This document shows positions 11,203 through 22,497 of a stretch of DNA of 64,000 nt, in pieces. Position 1 is the stretch's first letter; every line of letters begins with the position of its first letter. This stretch comes from Heliocybe sulcata (lineage: Eukaryota > Basidiomycota > Agaricomycetes > Gloeophyllales > Gloeophyllaceae), in NCBI GenBank assembly GCA_004369045.1, contig ML213536.1, forward strand, positions 139,068 to 203,067, written 5' to 3'. The notes under the pieces were generated by a model, which searched no databases, had not been told where the DNA came from, and saw nothing but the letters and a program-made list of their open reading frames with translations. A program made the translations under genes and the position numbers.

Positions 11203-13302
11203 TTAGAGGGTCTGCGTCCGTGGAGGGTGCATTAACGCCTCCGCCATGCGCACGTGGGGTTCCACGGGTGTCAAGAGCCTGCAAAGCACGTAAATCCCGG
11301 TCAGCCGCTGTAACAAGGGCTCAACAAAATACTGAAAAACGTACTTGAGCCAGATTCGCCGTCCATGGCTTTTCTCCCTCACGAGCTCCCACTCCCTCAC
11401 GCCGCCCTCGCCGCTGACAGCGTCAAGCAAGCTCAGCCGGCCCTCCTTCGTGCCCTCGCCCTCGAGCACCCACTCGCCCTGCCATCCCTCGCCGAGGCCA
11501 GGGCGTAGCTGAGCCTTGAGGACAGCAACCCACATGTACTTCTTGACCGCCATACGGCCCGTTGGCGAGCGCAAGCTCGGCACCGACGTCGTCATGTACG
11601 TGAGCGTCATCTGCGGTGGGTACGTCGGCGCAGGCAGCGCGAGCGTGTACGTCGGGTTCATGTAAAGCGGGAGGATGTGCGCATAGTACAAAGGCGACGG
11701 GAGGGTGAGAGGGTTGTCGATGGGTGGAGGGGCGGACGGGCGGAAGAGGACCAGGGAGTATCCGTTGAAGATCAGCCAGTCGGCTTGGTCTTGTTCTTGC
11801 TCTGGGACGTATCCCAAGTTGCAGACGATGTCGCCTGTCGACATGTGATCCCAGAGGCCGCCTTCGACGAGTTGGTCCTCGCAGGCTCGAATGCAGCCCT
11901 CGGACAGTCGGGAACAGGGAAAGAAGACCCGCAGGATCGGTGCGCGCGATCGGGAGGTCGCGAGCTGGATGTCATGCGGAGACCGGGACGCTTGCATAAA
12001 TGACGAGCGCTCGGAGGAGTCGCGCTCGAGCAATTGCGGTGCGCCACTCGAGCTTGGGCTGGTCAGCGACGAGTCGCTCGACGAGATACCGACTGAAGCG
12101 AATCGCCGGTGCGGGCGCTGCAAGCTCGACCCGAAGTCATCATCCTCTGACGCGTACCCGCCGCCTCTAAACGCTCGCCGCCAGCCACCAGAGTAGAACC
12201 TCATGGAAGCTGGCTCTTCTGCCGGCGGTGGCAGAGGAGCCTTGGGGTTCCCGCCGAATAGGGAAAGCCTATTTTTGCTGGATAGGCGCGGGAGCGTCTT
12301 TGCCATCGGGGGCTGCGATCTGGATTTGGCACTCTTCGTAAGGCTCAGAAGCGAGCTAACACTGCGGCTGGTTCGTCCTGACGATCGGCTTGCACTCCGG
12401 TCACCACGACTCGCTGAGCGGGTTTGACTCGGGTCTCTGCCTCCAAAGTAAGATAGCGGTGCCGGAAACACGAGCTCGCGCACGCCGGCCTGCGTCTGAC
12501 TCAGAGTAAGCCGGCCATCCTCCGAGTCCGGTGTGGGCGGAAGTACCGCAGAATGGATCAAGGACTGCAGGACCAGGACGAAGCGCGAGTGCGCCAGGGT
12601 CGCAGCGATGTACTTGTGCGTCTGATCTTCTTGTTCCAAGGAGGGCAGAAGCGCAGATAGCAAGGAGAGTCCGTGCATTGGGTATCGGTGCAATGGTATG
12701 CTTTGTGACATCACTACAGTGCGTCATGGTCAGATTGCGAAGACTTGTATGAACAGCAACATACTGAAGTAGTTGAGGTCCCGCAGCGTGATTTTGAGGT
12801 CGCGGTAGCGATCCATGTCTGAGTTGCGGAGACAGTACCTATACCCAGGGACATAGTGCGAGAGTATGACAGCCTTGAGCTCTGGCCGACTGAACAGCGA
12901 CCCTCGCAACTGCCGACAGGTGGAAGTGAGTGCGTTGAAGTCATTCCACTCGACGTGCGCAAGAAAGCGGGCGAGGATACGGGGATGGCGCAGGGTATCG
13001 ATTAAAGAGGAGGTGAGGAGGAAATTAGAGAGACGCTGAGATCTACGATTGTCGGGATAGACAGGCGGGGAGCGGGTTCTTGGCGGCTTCTTGTCTTCTG
13101 CGGGGATGCGGGGCAACGAGCGATCTCTTGACTCTGTTCTGAGAGACATGTGGTCGCTGTCGGTCTCGTCCGAGGCGGTTAACGACGGTGTCCGCTCAAC
13201 GTAAGGGTCCGCCACGCCTGGCGAATCCGTCATGGCTGCTGGTCCGGGGCTCGAGTTAGTTAAGGCGTAAGTAGGGCGATAATAGGAAGGAAGAGAAGCC
13301 AT
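11203..13302 (-). CDS. F-box-like conserved basidiomycete protein
   Basis: Two exons on the reverse strand, 13302-12765 and 12713-11203, with one 51 nt intron; 682 residues. Residues about 85-140 ([58 protein letters not shown]) look like an F-box or F-box-like helical motif, which in other proteins binds Skp1 in SCF ubiquitin ligases. The middle is low-complexity and rich in Ser, Arg and Pro. The C-terminal third ([56 protein letters not shown]) is better ordered and probably conserved, but I cannot assign a fold. Its start is 220 bp from the start of IWS1 on the other strand. The F-box call is an inference. Confidence 0.72.
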
Positions 13303-13524
13303 AAGCCGTTATAAGGAAGCTTTTTAAGATAATCGGTCTCTATAAGCTGTCAGGTCGAGGGCCATCAGTCCGATGTGGACGCAGTTAAGGGGCAATAAGT
13401 TTAAAAGTCGGTGGCCACGGGCGCTCCGTATTTATTGACTGGTATTTGGCCTGGGGGCTGTGGCGCACAGGTTAAGCGGTGATTCCCTCCCTCCACAACA
13501 TTCCACAATCCCCGGCTACGCGAC
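13303..13524. promoter_or_regulatory. Shared divergent promoter, F-box-like gene / IWS1
   Basis: Only 222 bp separate the two start codons, so both core promoters must sit here or overlap. No clear TATA box is seen. Confidence 0.55.
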
Positions 13525-14828
13525 ATGTCAGACATCGACGACGTGCGTAATAGTCTCCATGCATCGCATGTTCTGCTGGATAACGTTTCGCTAGGCAAAC
13601 AGGATCGAGCGCGACATCTTCGGCGGGTCTGACTCGGAACTCTCGGAGGAGGACGGTCGGTGATCGCGTCATCCATTGCACGTTGTTACTCAGATTTGCA
13701 CTCAGAGGTACCTCAGACCCGACGACGCCCGTCGCCCCTACCCGTCGACGAAGAGTCCTCAGAAGAGTCCGTGGATGAGTATGTACAGGCGCCGCGGGCT
13801 CCCAAGCCGAAGAGACGGAGCAGGGCGCGGAAGGAGAACGATGAGGGCGAGAGGAGACCAGCGCAGAGGAAGCGCAAGCGGCGGCCTATCGCCGAGGAGG
13901 ACCTGAGCCAGCTGCCTCCCGAGCAGGGTGAGTGCTATCCTACTGGACAAAGAGTATGGACTAATACAGGCCTGCAGCCAACAAGTACAAGTTGGATATG
14001 CAGATTGAAGCGATTTTGAAACCAAAGAAGTCCTCCCGACCTAGACGCAAGAAGAAGGATGATGAAGAAGTCCTTGATCGGTTTGCTGACGAGGAGGTCT
14101 CCCGCTTGCGAGAGGCCATGTTGACGGCGGCCGACGACGATGACCAGGCAAACAAAGAAAAGATGCCTGCCACAGCCAAGCTGAAGATGCTGCCCCAAGT
14201 CATGGAAGTTCTCCGAAGGTGCGTGTTTACTTCACTCTCAGACCATTGTACCTCAACCATCTTCAGATCCGGTCTGTCCCAATCCATCCAGGACAACAAC
14301 CTTCTCGAGGGCGTGCGGCGCTTCCTCGAGCCTCTCCCAGACCACTCTCTCCCCGGCCTAAACATCCAAAAGGAACTCTTCGGCGCCCTCGTCAAGCTCG
14401 AGTACGTCGACTCCTCCGTGCTGAAAGAGTCCCGCTTGGGCCGCGTCGTCCTCTTCTACACTAAATCCAAGCGTGTCACACCCGACATTGCTCGCGCCGC
14501 GGAGACGCTCGTGAGCAAGTGGTCTCGCCCGATCATCAAGCGCTCTGCGAGCTACCGCGACCGCGTCATCCCGATCGCGCAGGAGGGCGACGGGGCGGGC
14601 CAGGAGAGATTAAACGCTATTTTGGCTAGGGCTAAGGAGAGTGAGAAGAACAGGGTGCGCAAGAACGCGGTGATGATTCCGCAGAGGAATCTCGGAAGCT
14701 ACACTGTGGCGCCCAAAGCGGACGCGGGCTTTAGGAAGAATAACGCGGCTGTGGACGCCGAAATTGAGAGGAGGAAGCGCTATGCGGATAGGATGAGGAC
14801 GTTGAGCAGAAAGGTGACTGCGAAGTGA
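13525..14828 (+). CDS. IWS1: Transcription elongation factor IWS1/SPN1
   Basis: Exons 13525-13542, 13595-13655, 13706-13927, 13978-14218 and 14267-14828 (1104 nt, 367 residues). IWS1/Spn1 binds Spt6 and travels with RNA polymerase II to link elongation to chromatin and mRNA processing. The N-terminus is acidic and Ser-rich with a basic nuclear-localisation stretch (KPKRRSRARK). The conserved TFIIS N-terminal-domain-like core reads KLKMLPQVMEVLRRSGLSQS, LEGVRRFLEPLPDHSLPGL, NIQKELFGALVKLEYV, RLGRVVLFYTKSKRV and LVSKWSRPIIKRSASYRD, matching the family (for example NEWSRPIF). Intron 14219-14266 is 48 nt with no in-frame stop, so its retention would only insert 16 residues. The first coding exon is just MSDIDD. 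Confidence 0.93.
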
Positions 14829-16575
14829 GGTTGAGCTGTGTGGCGTGATCGCGCTTGCATTGAGTCACTCTAGCTGTTCGTGCTCTGTGTATTGTAACTG
14901 ATCTTGTATTCATTGAGCGGTCAGCCGGGCCCGCTAGCTGAACTTCGTTACCGCTATCTACGTGTGCCTGGGCGGCTGAACGAGAACAATCCTACCAAGA
15001 GCCTCGTGTCGTGCTCGACTGACTAGACCCGGAAACATATTCCTTCCGCGCGCTACACGCAGGTTTTTCGACTCATCTTTTGGTCTTCCGGCGTCGCGAT
15101 TTACTCGATGATGGCGCCTACATTGCCTCTTCTTTTGTTCCTCGCTGTGCCGGCATTTGATCGGATCAGTACTCGTCATGAGCGTGTACATGCGCATCTG
15201 GCAAGGTTTCGTACGTGCTGTGCCGCCCCGGAGGTACCTTCCCTGGATTAGGTTAAGCGTTTGTGGGCGCCTTAGAGGGTCGTGATTAATCCTGTCATTG
15301 ATCAATGGGTAATATAATGTGCGGTGGGCATATTTGTTTAGACCCTCATCCGATGTGCGTAAACTGACGTCTTCGTTTGCAGACTCCAGGCTAGTCAACG
15401 TCGACGCCGCCAGCGGATTGACAGGATGACTGTGGCTTATAGCCGCACCGCAGGGATCCGTGTCTCCCCCCGGAGCAAAGTCCTGCTGCGGTGACTGTTC
15501 CAGCCCGACATCGACCATTCCGAAGGGCTTTCCGGAACTACATGTGCCGGTATGGACCTGACTGAAAATCGGTGTTAGTTGAGTAAGGTGGCACTTGCTC
15601 GGTGCGTCATCTCATCCATTCGATTTGCGGGTGGGTTGGTTCATGTATGAAAGGATGTCAGTGGCATGCAAGCTTCCCTCGCTTGAATGCGTACTGTTGT
15701 CAATGGACAAGCAAGTGTACGGGTTGCACGAGCGGTCAAACGTTCCACGTTCAAGCGCTAATTGTTGACGCCGGTCAGCGCCCTTGGACATCTTTGGGAT
15801 AGCAGTTGTCGTTCATGGTGCTGAACTAAGGTTAGAGTTCTATCAACTGTGCTCATTGTTCGAACGTTCCGCAGTACCATGCATCATGAATCAAGGGACA
15901 GTAGGCTCGTCTCTGACAGCTTTTTGGACAACTGGACTAGCCCGCCCTATTGCTCACTCGGTCCTTTCGAGGGATGTTAGAACTTCCTGCCATCCCACCG
16001 TGCATTGAGTGACTCGGGTTGGCGTCTGATCACTACTATCATCTATGCGTTCACATGCGCAAGGTAGACGTGCCACTTCTCCCCTGAAGCACGATATTGT
16101 CCGGTGCCTTTTGAACTATGATCGCATTTTGACAGCGACCTCAGGGGAAGCTCGATCGCCCACAGTGGACCATACGGATGAAGTGAACAGTCACCTTTCC
16201 CTTCGTCGAGAAGAATATCATGTATGACACGCAGATGGCTTCCTGTCACCCCGGCGTGGAGGAAGGGATTGAGGTTCCGGTATGGCTGCAGGTCTTCTAA
16301 AGCAACACAACCTGTGAGCATATATCTGATTTCTTTGCGTACAAAATACGATTGGCATGTAGTATTCGGGACTCCTTTGGTGAATGGGCCTCAAACCTTG
16401 AGCTCTCTGCAAACCCGCGCATGGCTACCTGCAATGGCCTCAGATGCATTCGTCACACGGCGCCACATTGACAGCTTGAAGTGATATGCCATCGTCTCAA
16501 TGTCATCGCTGCCATTCTGATCGTGAATCATACACATTACAACGAAAAGGGAGTACGCAGCAGAATAGCTGGATT
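14829..16575. other. Convergent intergenic region with weak coding hints
   Basis: About 1.75 kb between converging genes. A 186-codon reverse-strand frame (15518-14958) and smaller reverse frames near 16040-16580 are open, but I find no motif and no set of splice sites that joins them. They could be a decayed gene or chance. Confidence 0.4.
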
Positions 16576-18450
16576 TCATACGGGAACCACGTCGTCTACC
16601 GCGAAATCCTTCTTCTCGTCCAGCTCCTCCTTACTACCCTTCACGTCCAACTGGGCGTCCGCCATGAACGGATCATACTCGTCCTCCTCGCCGAGGTGTG
16701 GCGGAGGGAACACCCAGTCGACAACAAGCGTGCACGCAAAGCTGATTGCCAGCCCGACGACGAACGCCAGGTTGAACAGCCTCGTCCAGCCCACCGCCAC
16801 GTCGCCGCCGCTCACACCCGCGACGAAGCCCGGCATGAGCGGCCACACGCCCAGCACCCAAGGGCCGAGCACTCGCCAGTTGAATCCGTGCCCTGTAAGT
16901 AAATCTAAGTCTACAGCACCTGGGGAAAATGCTCGCGACACGCACAGTACCAGTAGATACTTCCCGCATCTCCGCGGTACAGGTGGCTCATCCTCAGTTT
17001 CTGTCGCCGCACAACCAGGTACTCCGCGAGTAGGATCCCCGTCATCGGCGCGAGGAAGACCCCGAAGCCCGACAGCACCGTCAGAAACTTGTTCGCCGTC
17101 GCCACGAGCCGCCACGGGTTGATCGCCAGGCCGATGACACATAGGACGTACCCTCCCCGGCGCATGTTGATGTACTGCGGGGCTAATCCCGCCATATCCA
17201 TGCCCGTGCTGACGCTATTTAGCACGGTGTTGATCGCCAGCTGGCTGGCTACCAGCCCTATGGACGCGAAGAACACGCCGGCGCGCGCGCGGGGCGAGGA
17301 GTCGTAGTGTTCCTGGATGGCCGCGAGCATTGTGATGGGGTTCCAGATCAACGTCCCGAAAATGTCCTGGCCGCAGCTCGTCACGATGATCCCAATCAGC
17401 GCGGTGACCGTAATCGTGACGGGCGCGGCGAGGACTTGACTGACGGTCGGCGCGAGAGAGCGTTTGGCGTAGCGTGTCCAGTCGCTTTGGCCGAGCGTGC
17501 CCGCGCCCCACGAGCCGAGGAGCGAGGTGACACCGAACATGAATGCCCAGCCGCGGCCCTGCGGTGCTGTGCTCGCGGTGTGGAAGAGCGGGCCCGCCCC
17601 GCCGGTGGTGGAAACGGCCCATATAAGCATGCCAAACGCGGTGCCCGTGAAGAGGACAAAGGTGACGAAGAAGGGGCGCTGCATGCGTTCGGGCGGGATG
17701 GAAATCGTGACGGCGAAGAGAATGTACCATATCAGGGTGCCAATGAGGTCGTTGGTCGCGATCCCGGCGGACTCGGGGAGTGTGTTCTTCATATGCGCGA
17801 ACCCAGGTATGATGGCGCCAATCTGTATGGATGAGATGCTTAGAAGACGCGCGCGGGCCATGCTGAGGGGAGACTCACCAGAACTCGGGTTGCCTGACCT
17901 CCCCAGTAGCCTTGGATGCCAGTCCAGCAGCACGCTGTGAATATACGTAACAAGACGGGGAAGTACGAGCCACGCATGCCCCAGACGAATCGACTGGATA
18001 CGGTGAAACCGATCTTGTGTCGTTCGCCCATCCACCCGCACGATACTGCAAGCAGACCGGTGACGACACTTCCGACCACGACAGCACCGATAGCCTCCTG
18101 TGCGTTCAGACCATAACTTAACATAGTCGATCCTGCTCAGTTCAATACACACCGCATATTCGAGCTGAATAGGTCACTGACCCGTAGTCCATGCACTGAT
18201 GCAAGCACCACCCACAACCCAGTAACCAAGATAGCCCAAGACGTCCCATGTACGCCGCTCTGGAGGGATAGGAATGAGATCCCTGTTCGTCCAGACGTCG
18301 TTGCGGTACGCAGCGTTCTCGTCAATTGGGACTTGCAGCCACTGCGCGAGACCCATCCTGGCCGGGAACTTGGGAACTACAGAGGCTTGAGTTAGCCTGT
18401 AAAGTCCACCTGAGATACGGTTTTATGACACGAGAGTCGAGCGCGTCCAT
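16576..18450 (-). CDS. NCS1-family nucleobase/thiamine permease
   Basis: Reverse-strand exons 18450-18432, 18376-18182, 18132-17879, 17822-16946 and 16892-16576 (1662 nt, 553 residues). The first exon is 19 nt (MDALDS plus one base). The product is a 12-helix NCS1 transporter of the fungal Fur type (uracil, allantoin, uridine or thiamine carriers). Family signatures: NRDLIPIPPERRTWDVLGYL, LSYGLNAQEAIGAVVVGS, FTVSSRFVWGMRGSYFPVL, GQSDWTRYAKR, SVSTGMDMAGLAPQYINMRR, YWYWHGFNWR and PWVLGVWPLMPGF. The C-terminal tail is acidic and Lys-rich, a normal site for ubiquitin-dependent endocytosis in this family. It is divergent from an Fe(II)/2OG oxygenase, which suggests a shared substrate. The exact substrate cannot be told from sequence alone. 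Confidence 0.92.
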
Positions 18451-18952
18451 TTTCCAACGTTAGAAGTTCTGGTGGAGGAGATAAGAGCGGAGAAGCCTTG
18501 ATAGAGGGACGCCTTAGCCTGCGGCAGAATCTACAGGCGCAGCAGACTATGTAGCAGACTTGCTTCTAGGAGCAGCGTGATAGCCGAGCAGTAAAGCGGA
18601 TTCGAGCATATAAACGATCGCTGGGCAGGATGTTGTCGGGATATGCATAGAACCTACGGAGAGACAAGCACTGGCAACATATATTGTGGCGTACCGCCAC
18701 TTGACCGGACTGTTCTCATCGTGCAAGGTGACGCTCGCATATACCCATCCTCATCGAACCAGACGCTGAGGATGAATGCATCACCCCTTGTTGCCGTGTC
18801 TTCTCTGCGGAGACAAGCTGTGACTTTCTGCTTATCTGATAGCCAGTATGCACGCGGAAATACGGAAAGCCAGCGATATACACAGCACGCACCCAGCTGA
18901 ATTCGAAAAGCTGTTATAACGGATCTTCTCGCGATAGCCAACAACTAGCGGG
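18451..18952. promoter_or_regulatory. Shared promoter region, permease / dioxygenase pair
   Basis: About 500 bp lie between the two divergent start codons. It includes TATA-like tracts near 18607 (atataaa) and 18890. Co-regulation is inferred from layout only. Confidence 0.5.
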
Positions 18953-20102
18953 ATGAACCAGGTGCCCATTGTCGACTTTTCCGCCTTCACAAGAGAGGAT
19001 GCAAGTGAGGAAGAGCGCAAACGCACGGCAGCGGATGTCATAGACGCATTCAAGAATGTCGGCTTCCTCTACCTCAGCGGGCACGGCGTCTCTGAGGATC
19101 TTGTCAATGAGACCTTCAACTGGGTGTGTTGAACTGTATGGATTGCATACAACTAATCACGCCTCAACGCATGCAGAGCTCTAAACTCTTCGCTCTACCT
19201 CACGAAACCAAGATGTTGGCCCCACATCCTCCAGACGGTGCGTACCACCGCGGTTACTCTGGCGTAGGCAAGGAGAAGGTCGGCCAGATTGACCCCACCA
19301 AGGAAAAGGGCGTCGTGACCTCTCGGAAAGTACCCGACGTCAAGGAGAGCTACGAAATTGGCGACGAGACCGACATGAAGTTGCCGAACATTTGGCTACC
19401 TGATGGTACATGCGTCCGTCTGTCGCCTCCTCCCTCCACTCACGAAATGTCTAGACGCTCTTCCCGGTTTCCGCGCTTTCACGACCAAGTTCTACGCTCG
19501 CATGACTTTGCTCGCTCGGCAGCTACTCCTTGCGCTCGGCGTCGGACTTGACCTTCCTGACCCAGAGTTTTTGCTCAAAGCGCACACGCAGGAGCGCTAC
19601 CAACTCCGACTATTGCACTACCCGCCCGTCCCAACGAAAGAGCTCCGCCAAGGCGAGAAAGAGCGCATTGCGGCCCATACCGACTTCGGAACGCTTACTC
19701 TCTTGTTCCAAGGTAATGCCTCCATCGTACGCCAGCTCTCACTAACCGCGTTTTCTCACAACAGACTCCGTTGGTGGCCTTGAAGTTGCCTCCCCCACCG
19801 ACCCCACTATCTTCCTTCCAGTCGCCCCCATTCCAGGTACCGTCGTCGTTAACGTAGGCGACATGCTCCAGCGCTGGACGAACGACGTCTTCCGCTCGAC
19901 GATGCACCGCGTCCGCGCACCGCCGCCAGCCCAGGGCGAAGGCGACGTGACCATGCCGCGATACAGCATCCCATTCTTCATCAGTGCGGACGACGGAACG
20001 ATCGTAAGCTGCTTGCCTGGCTGCGAGGGCAAGATGGGCCCCAAGTATGAGCCTGTGAATAGTAGGGAATGGAGTGACGCGAGGTTGAGGGCGACGTATT
20101 GA
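18953..20102 (+). CDS. Fe(II)/2-oxoglutarate dioxygenase, IPNS-like (possibly thymine 7-hydroxylase type)
   Basis: Exons 18953-19123, 19177-19405, 19455-19712 and 19765-20102 give 996 nt, 331 residues. The N-terminal DIOX_N domain begins MNQVPIVDFSAFTRED and contains FKNVGFLYLSGHGV. The catalytic double-stranded beta-helix carries the iron triad: AAHTDFGTLTLLFQ (HxD) and STMHRVRAPP (distal His), and the 2-oxoglutarate Arg in MPRYSIPFF. Family members hydroxylate small molecules; fungal members of the same class include thymine 7-hydroxylase (about 330 residues) as well as gibberellin- and flavonol-like enzymes. The head-to-head nucleobase-type permease favours a pyrimidine substrate, but that is inference. 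Confidence 0.9.
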
Positions 20103-20790
20103 TGTCGATTTATTTGTGGGACATAGGTATAGGGATGGTGTATTGACTGTAACATCGTACGATTTATAGATATGTATACCACAATTTGCTGTACTTGCGT
20201 ACTAGGATGGCAGCGACGCCATAACGCCATGGGAAACATCGCACATCCACCGCGAAATGATGTGGGCCGGGTGAAAGTGGAACACCTTGTCCCGCCCGCA
20301 AGGTAGGATGCTAGATTTGCGTATTCAATGGACCGCGAAATCCAGGAGGGACGAGAAGGGTTAGTGCACAGCTCACTCTGACGCTGCATTGCAATGATTG
20401 TACAACAGCCGTTCAAAACGAAGCCAGGATCATAAGATAGCATGCGTCGCATAGGGGTAGATTGGTTTCAAGTCGAAACCAATCGTGAGCAGAAACTGCT
20501 CCAGTGGGTGCGGCGGTGTAATGGTTGAAGAAGCGCGCTAAGATAGGCGAGATTCATACTCGACTAAGTACAATAACAAGGCTCACCATAAGGAGGTTGA
20601 TAGGAAGTCACAGCGAAATTTGCTGCCATGGGTCTGAGCAGTCACCTGAGACTCAGCCCGATGGACCAGTGTGAGGCGGCCGCCTAGCACGAAGTTGACG
20701 GTTACCAGATGGGATATGTCTTCAATCACAATTGAAGAGCTTGATGACTGATATGGGCGACCTGGTATCAGAACAACGCATACCAATCGC
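20103..20790. other. Intergenic, no gene seen
   Basis: The 3' flank of the dioxygenase gene. Reverse frames here overlap the dioxygenase exons and show no motif. Confidence 0.45.
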
Positions 20791-20807
20791 ACCATCGCTA
20801 TACGCGA

Positions 20808-21383
20808 TTACCCCTTGTTCCGCATGAACAATACATGGAGCTCATTTTGAGCCTCGCAACTGCCGCTTCGTCGAAAAGCCTCAAAGCGACGCTGACCCGA
20901 TGTTGCGCAGTCATGTAGTTTCACCGAGCATGCTGACCAGAAAAGAATGTACGCGTCAAAAAGACAAGATCGCGTCGACGGGAAGACCGCCATCGCAACT
21001 CGGTCGTAATGCTTGATAATACCGTTAATAATACGATCGGGAAGCATGCGACGCCGACAATCTACCGTCCTGGGCTCTGAGTAGTAAGGCGGGCCGGAAT
21101 ATGACAAGAACCTGGGCACAGAGACTGAAGACAGACGAGTCCTGGGAGAGAGACCAACAAGGGTATCAGAGTGAAGTTGGTCGAGTGTGGGCATGTGGGC
21201 GTCGGGAGGATCCACAGTTGGCCAGTGCGAAGGATGCCGTCGTCCTTCTAATGCTGCATCCCAACTGATAGCTGGCAAGTCCCCTCGTATGAAGCTAGGG
21301 GGTCTGCCGGCAGCCTTCAGTACATGCAGACTATCATGTCTGATCAAAGACTGGCGTGCATGTGTAGTCTCAGATCCTGCCAC
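20808..21383 (-). CDS. Hypothetical open frame, 191 residues
   Basis: A reverse-strand frame with an ATG and no recognised domain (starts MAGSETTHARQSLIRHD). Composition is mixed and it lacks splice-linked extensions that I can confirm. Its length is somewhat above chance for this base composition, so it may be an orphan gene, an exon of a larger gene or noise. Confidence 0.3.
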   Translation of the reverse strand: MAGSETTHARQSLIRHDSLHVLKAAGRPPSFIRGDLPAISWDAALEGRRHPSHWPTVDPPDAHMPTLDQLHSDTLVGLSPRTRLSSVSVPRFLSYSGPPYYSEPRTVDCRRRMLPDRIINGIIKHYDRVAMAVFPSTRSCLFDAYILFWSACSVKLHDCATSGQRRFEAFRRSGSCEAQNELHVLFMRNKG

Positions 21384-21734
21384 TAGGTGCTCATCAGCAT
21401 TGCTATATGGTCAAGCCAGCGGGATTGTCGTCTTACGCACATCTGTTGAGAGACCTGTTAGAGGGTCGATCCAGTGATCACATCTGTCAATCTAGCTGTT
21501 CTTATTACCTGCACCAGCTTCCCGGGTCTTGGGCCCGACACATCAAAGCGATCAACCCTTCCGAATGACCACACTTCTGGTAATATCAGAGGCGCCCCTA
21601 CGTGCCCACTTGCCCGTGTCCACTAATCTGCTGTGGGTGAGCTAGGAACGACATGTGCTTCGCGTATAAATCCCCGAGAAATGGAAGCAGCTAAAGACCA
21701 TTGTCTTCGACCTGTAAGCGGCGATTCGGTTGTA

Positions 21735-22118
21735 TTACAAGCTTGGAAGGATAGCCATTTGTAGGCGAGGCTTGTCCTCATGATGCTGCATCTGCACCTC
21801 GAGGAACCTTCCACGGCACTGATAGGAAGGCGGAAAGATATCCGACAAGTGTGAGGCATCACAGTTTAGACCGATGTTCTCTGGCGATGTCAATCAAATG
21901 GGGGAAAGCTCCTTGTCCTGCGTTGGGCGGCGTGGGGACCCTTGTGGCAGAGATCAGGAACGTGGCCGGTGACGTGCCAGAAGGAGAATAATATTCGAAG
22001 GCAAAGTACACGCTAAGGCCGGGGGTTGTGCCATAGACCTGCAGAGCGGAGAAAGAGTTCAGCTATCTGTTCAAGTTTTACATACCTGCCAGGTGGTCCC
22101 TCGAGCCTGCAATGGCAT
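21735..22118 (-). CDS. Small unrecognised protein, 90 residues, three exons
   Basis: Reverse-strand exons 22118-22086, 22038-21872 and 21807-21735 sum to 273 nt, that is 90 residues plus stop. The two introns (47 and 64 nt) have clean GT..AG ends and restore one frame: MPLQARGTTWQ, then VYGTTPGLSVYFAFEYYSPS, SPATFLISATRVPTPPNAG and FPHLIDIAREHRFLEVQMQ. No signal peptide and no known domain. The codon use of exon 2 is coding-like (G/C-rich third positions). An alternative splice near 21738 could extend the C-terminus. I do not recognise the family. Confidence 0.5.
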
Positions 22119-22497
22119 GTTACAGGCATCGCGAATGCGAATATGGTACAATCGGAGAGAGGAGACGCGACGGACTTGGGGAGGCGATGGCCGACTTTAG
22201 GGCCGGCTGATACGCGTTACTGCGGAGTTTGAATTGGAAACGTGCCAAGAATCTTGATACGGTATCGCAGGCGCTGAGCCGCGCGCTGCTCTTGCCTCCT
22301 GCGCTCACGACCTACTCTAGGAAAGCAACACTAACGCCGCTCATCTCTAGCCAAACTGTAGCGACTTGCTCAGAACACGAATATTCTACTCTTGCGACAT
22401 CTCTAGGACACTCCTCGCTTGGATATTCCGGATATTCGAATTCGACTTTCCTTTGCTACAATTTACCGTTTTCGTTCGTTGTTGACGAATAGTCGCC

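Noticed and set aside
14958-15518. Reverse-strand frame of 186 codons
   Set aside because: No motif, no splice partners, mixed composition; listed only as a weak hint inside the intergenic entry.
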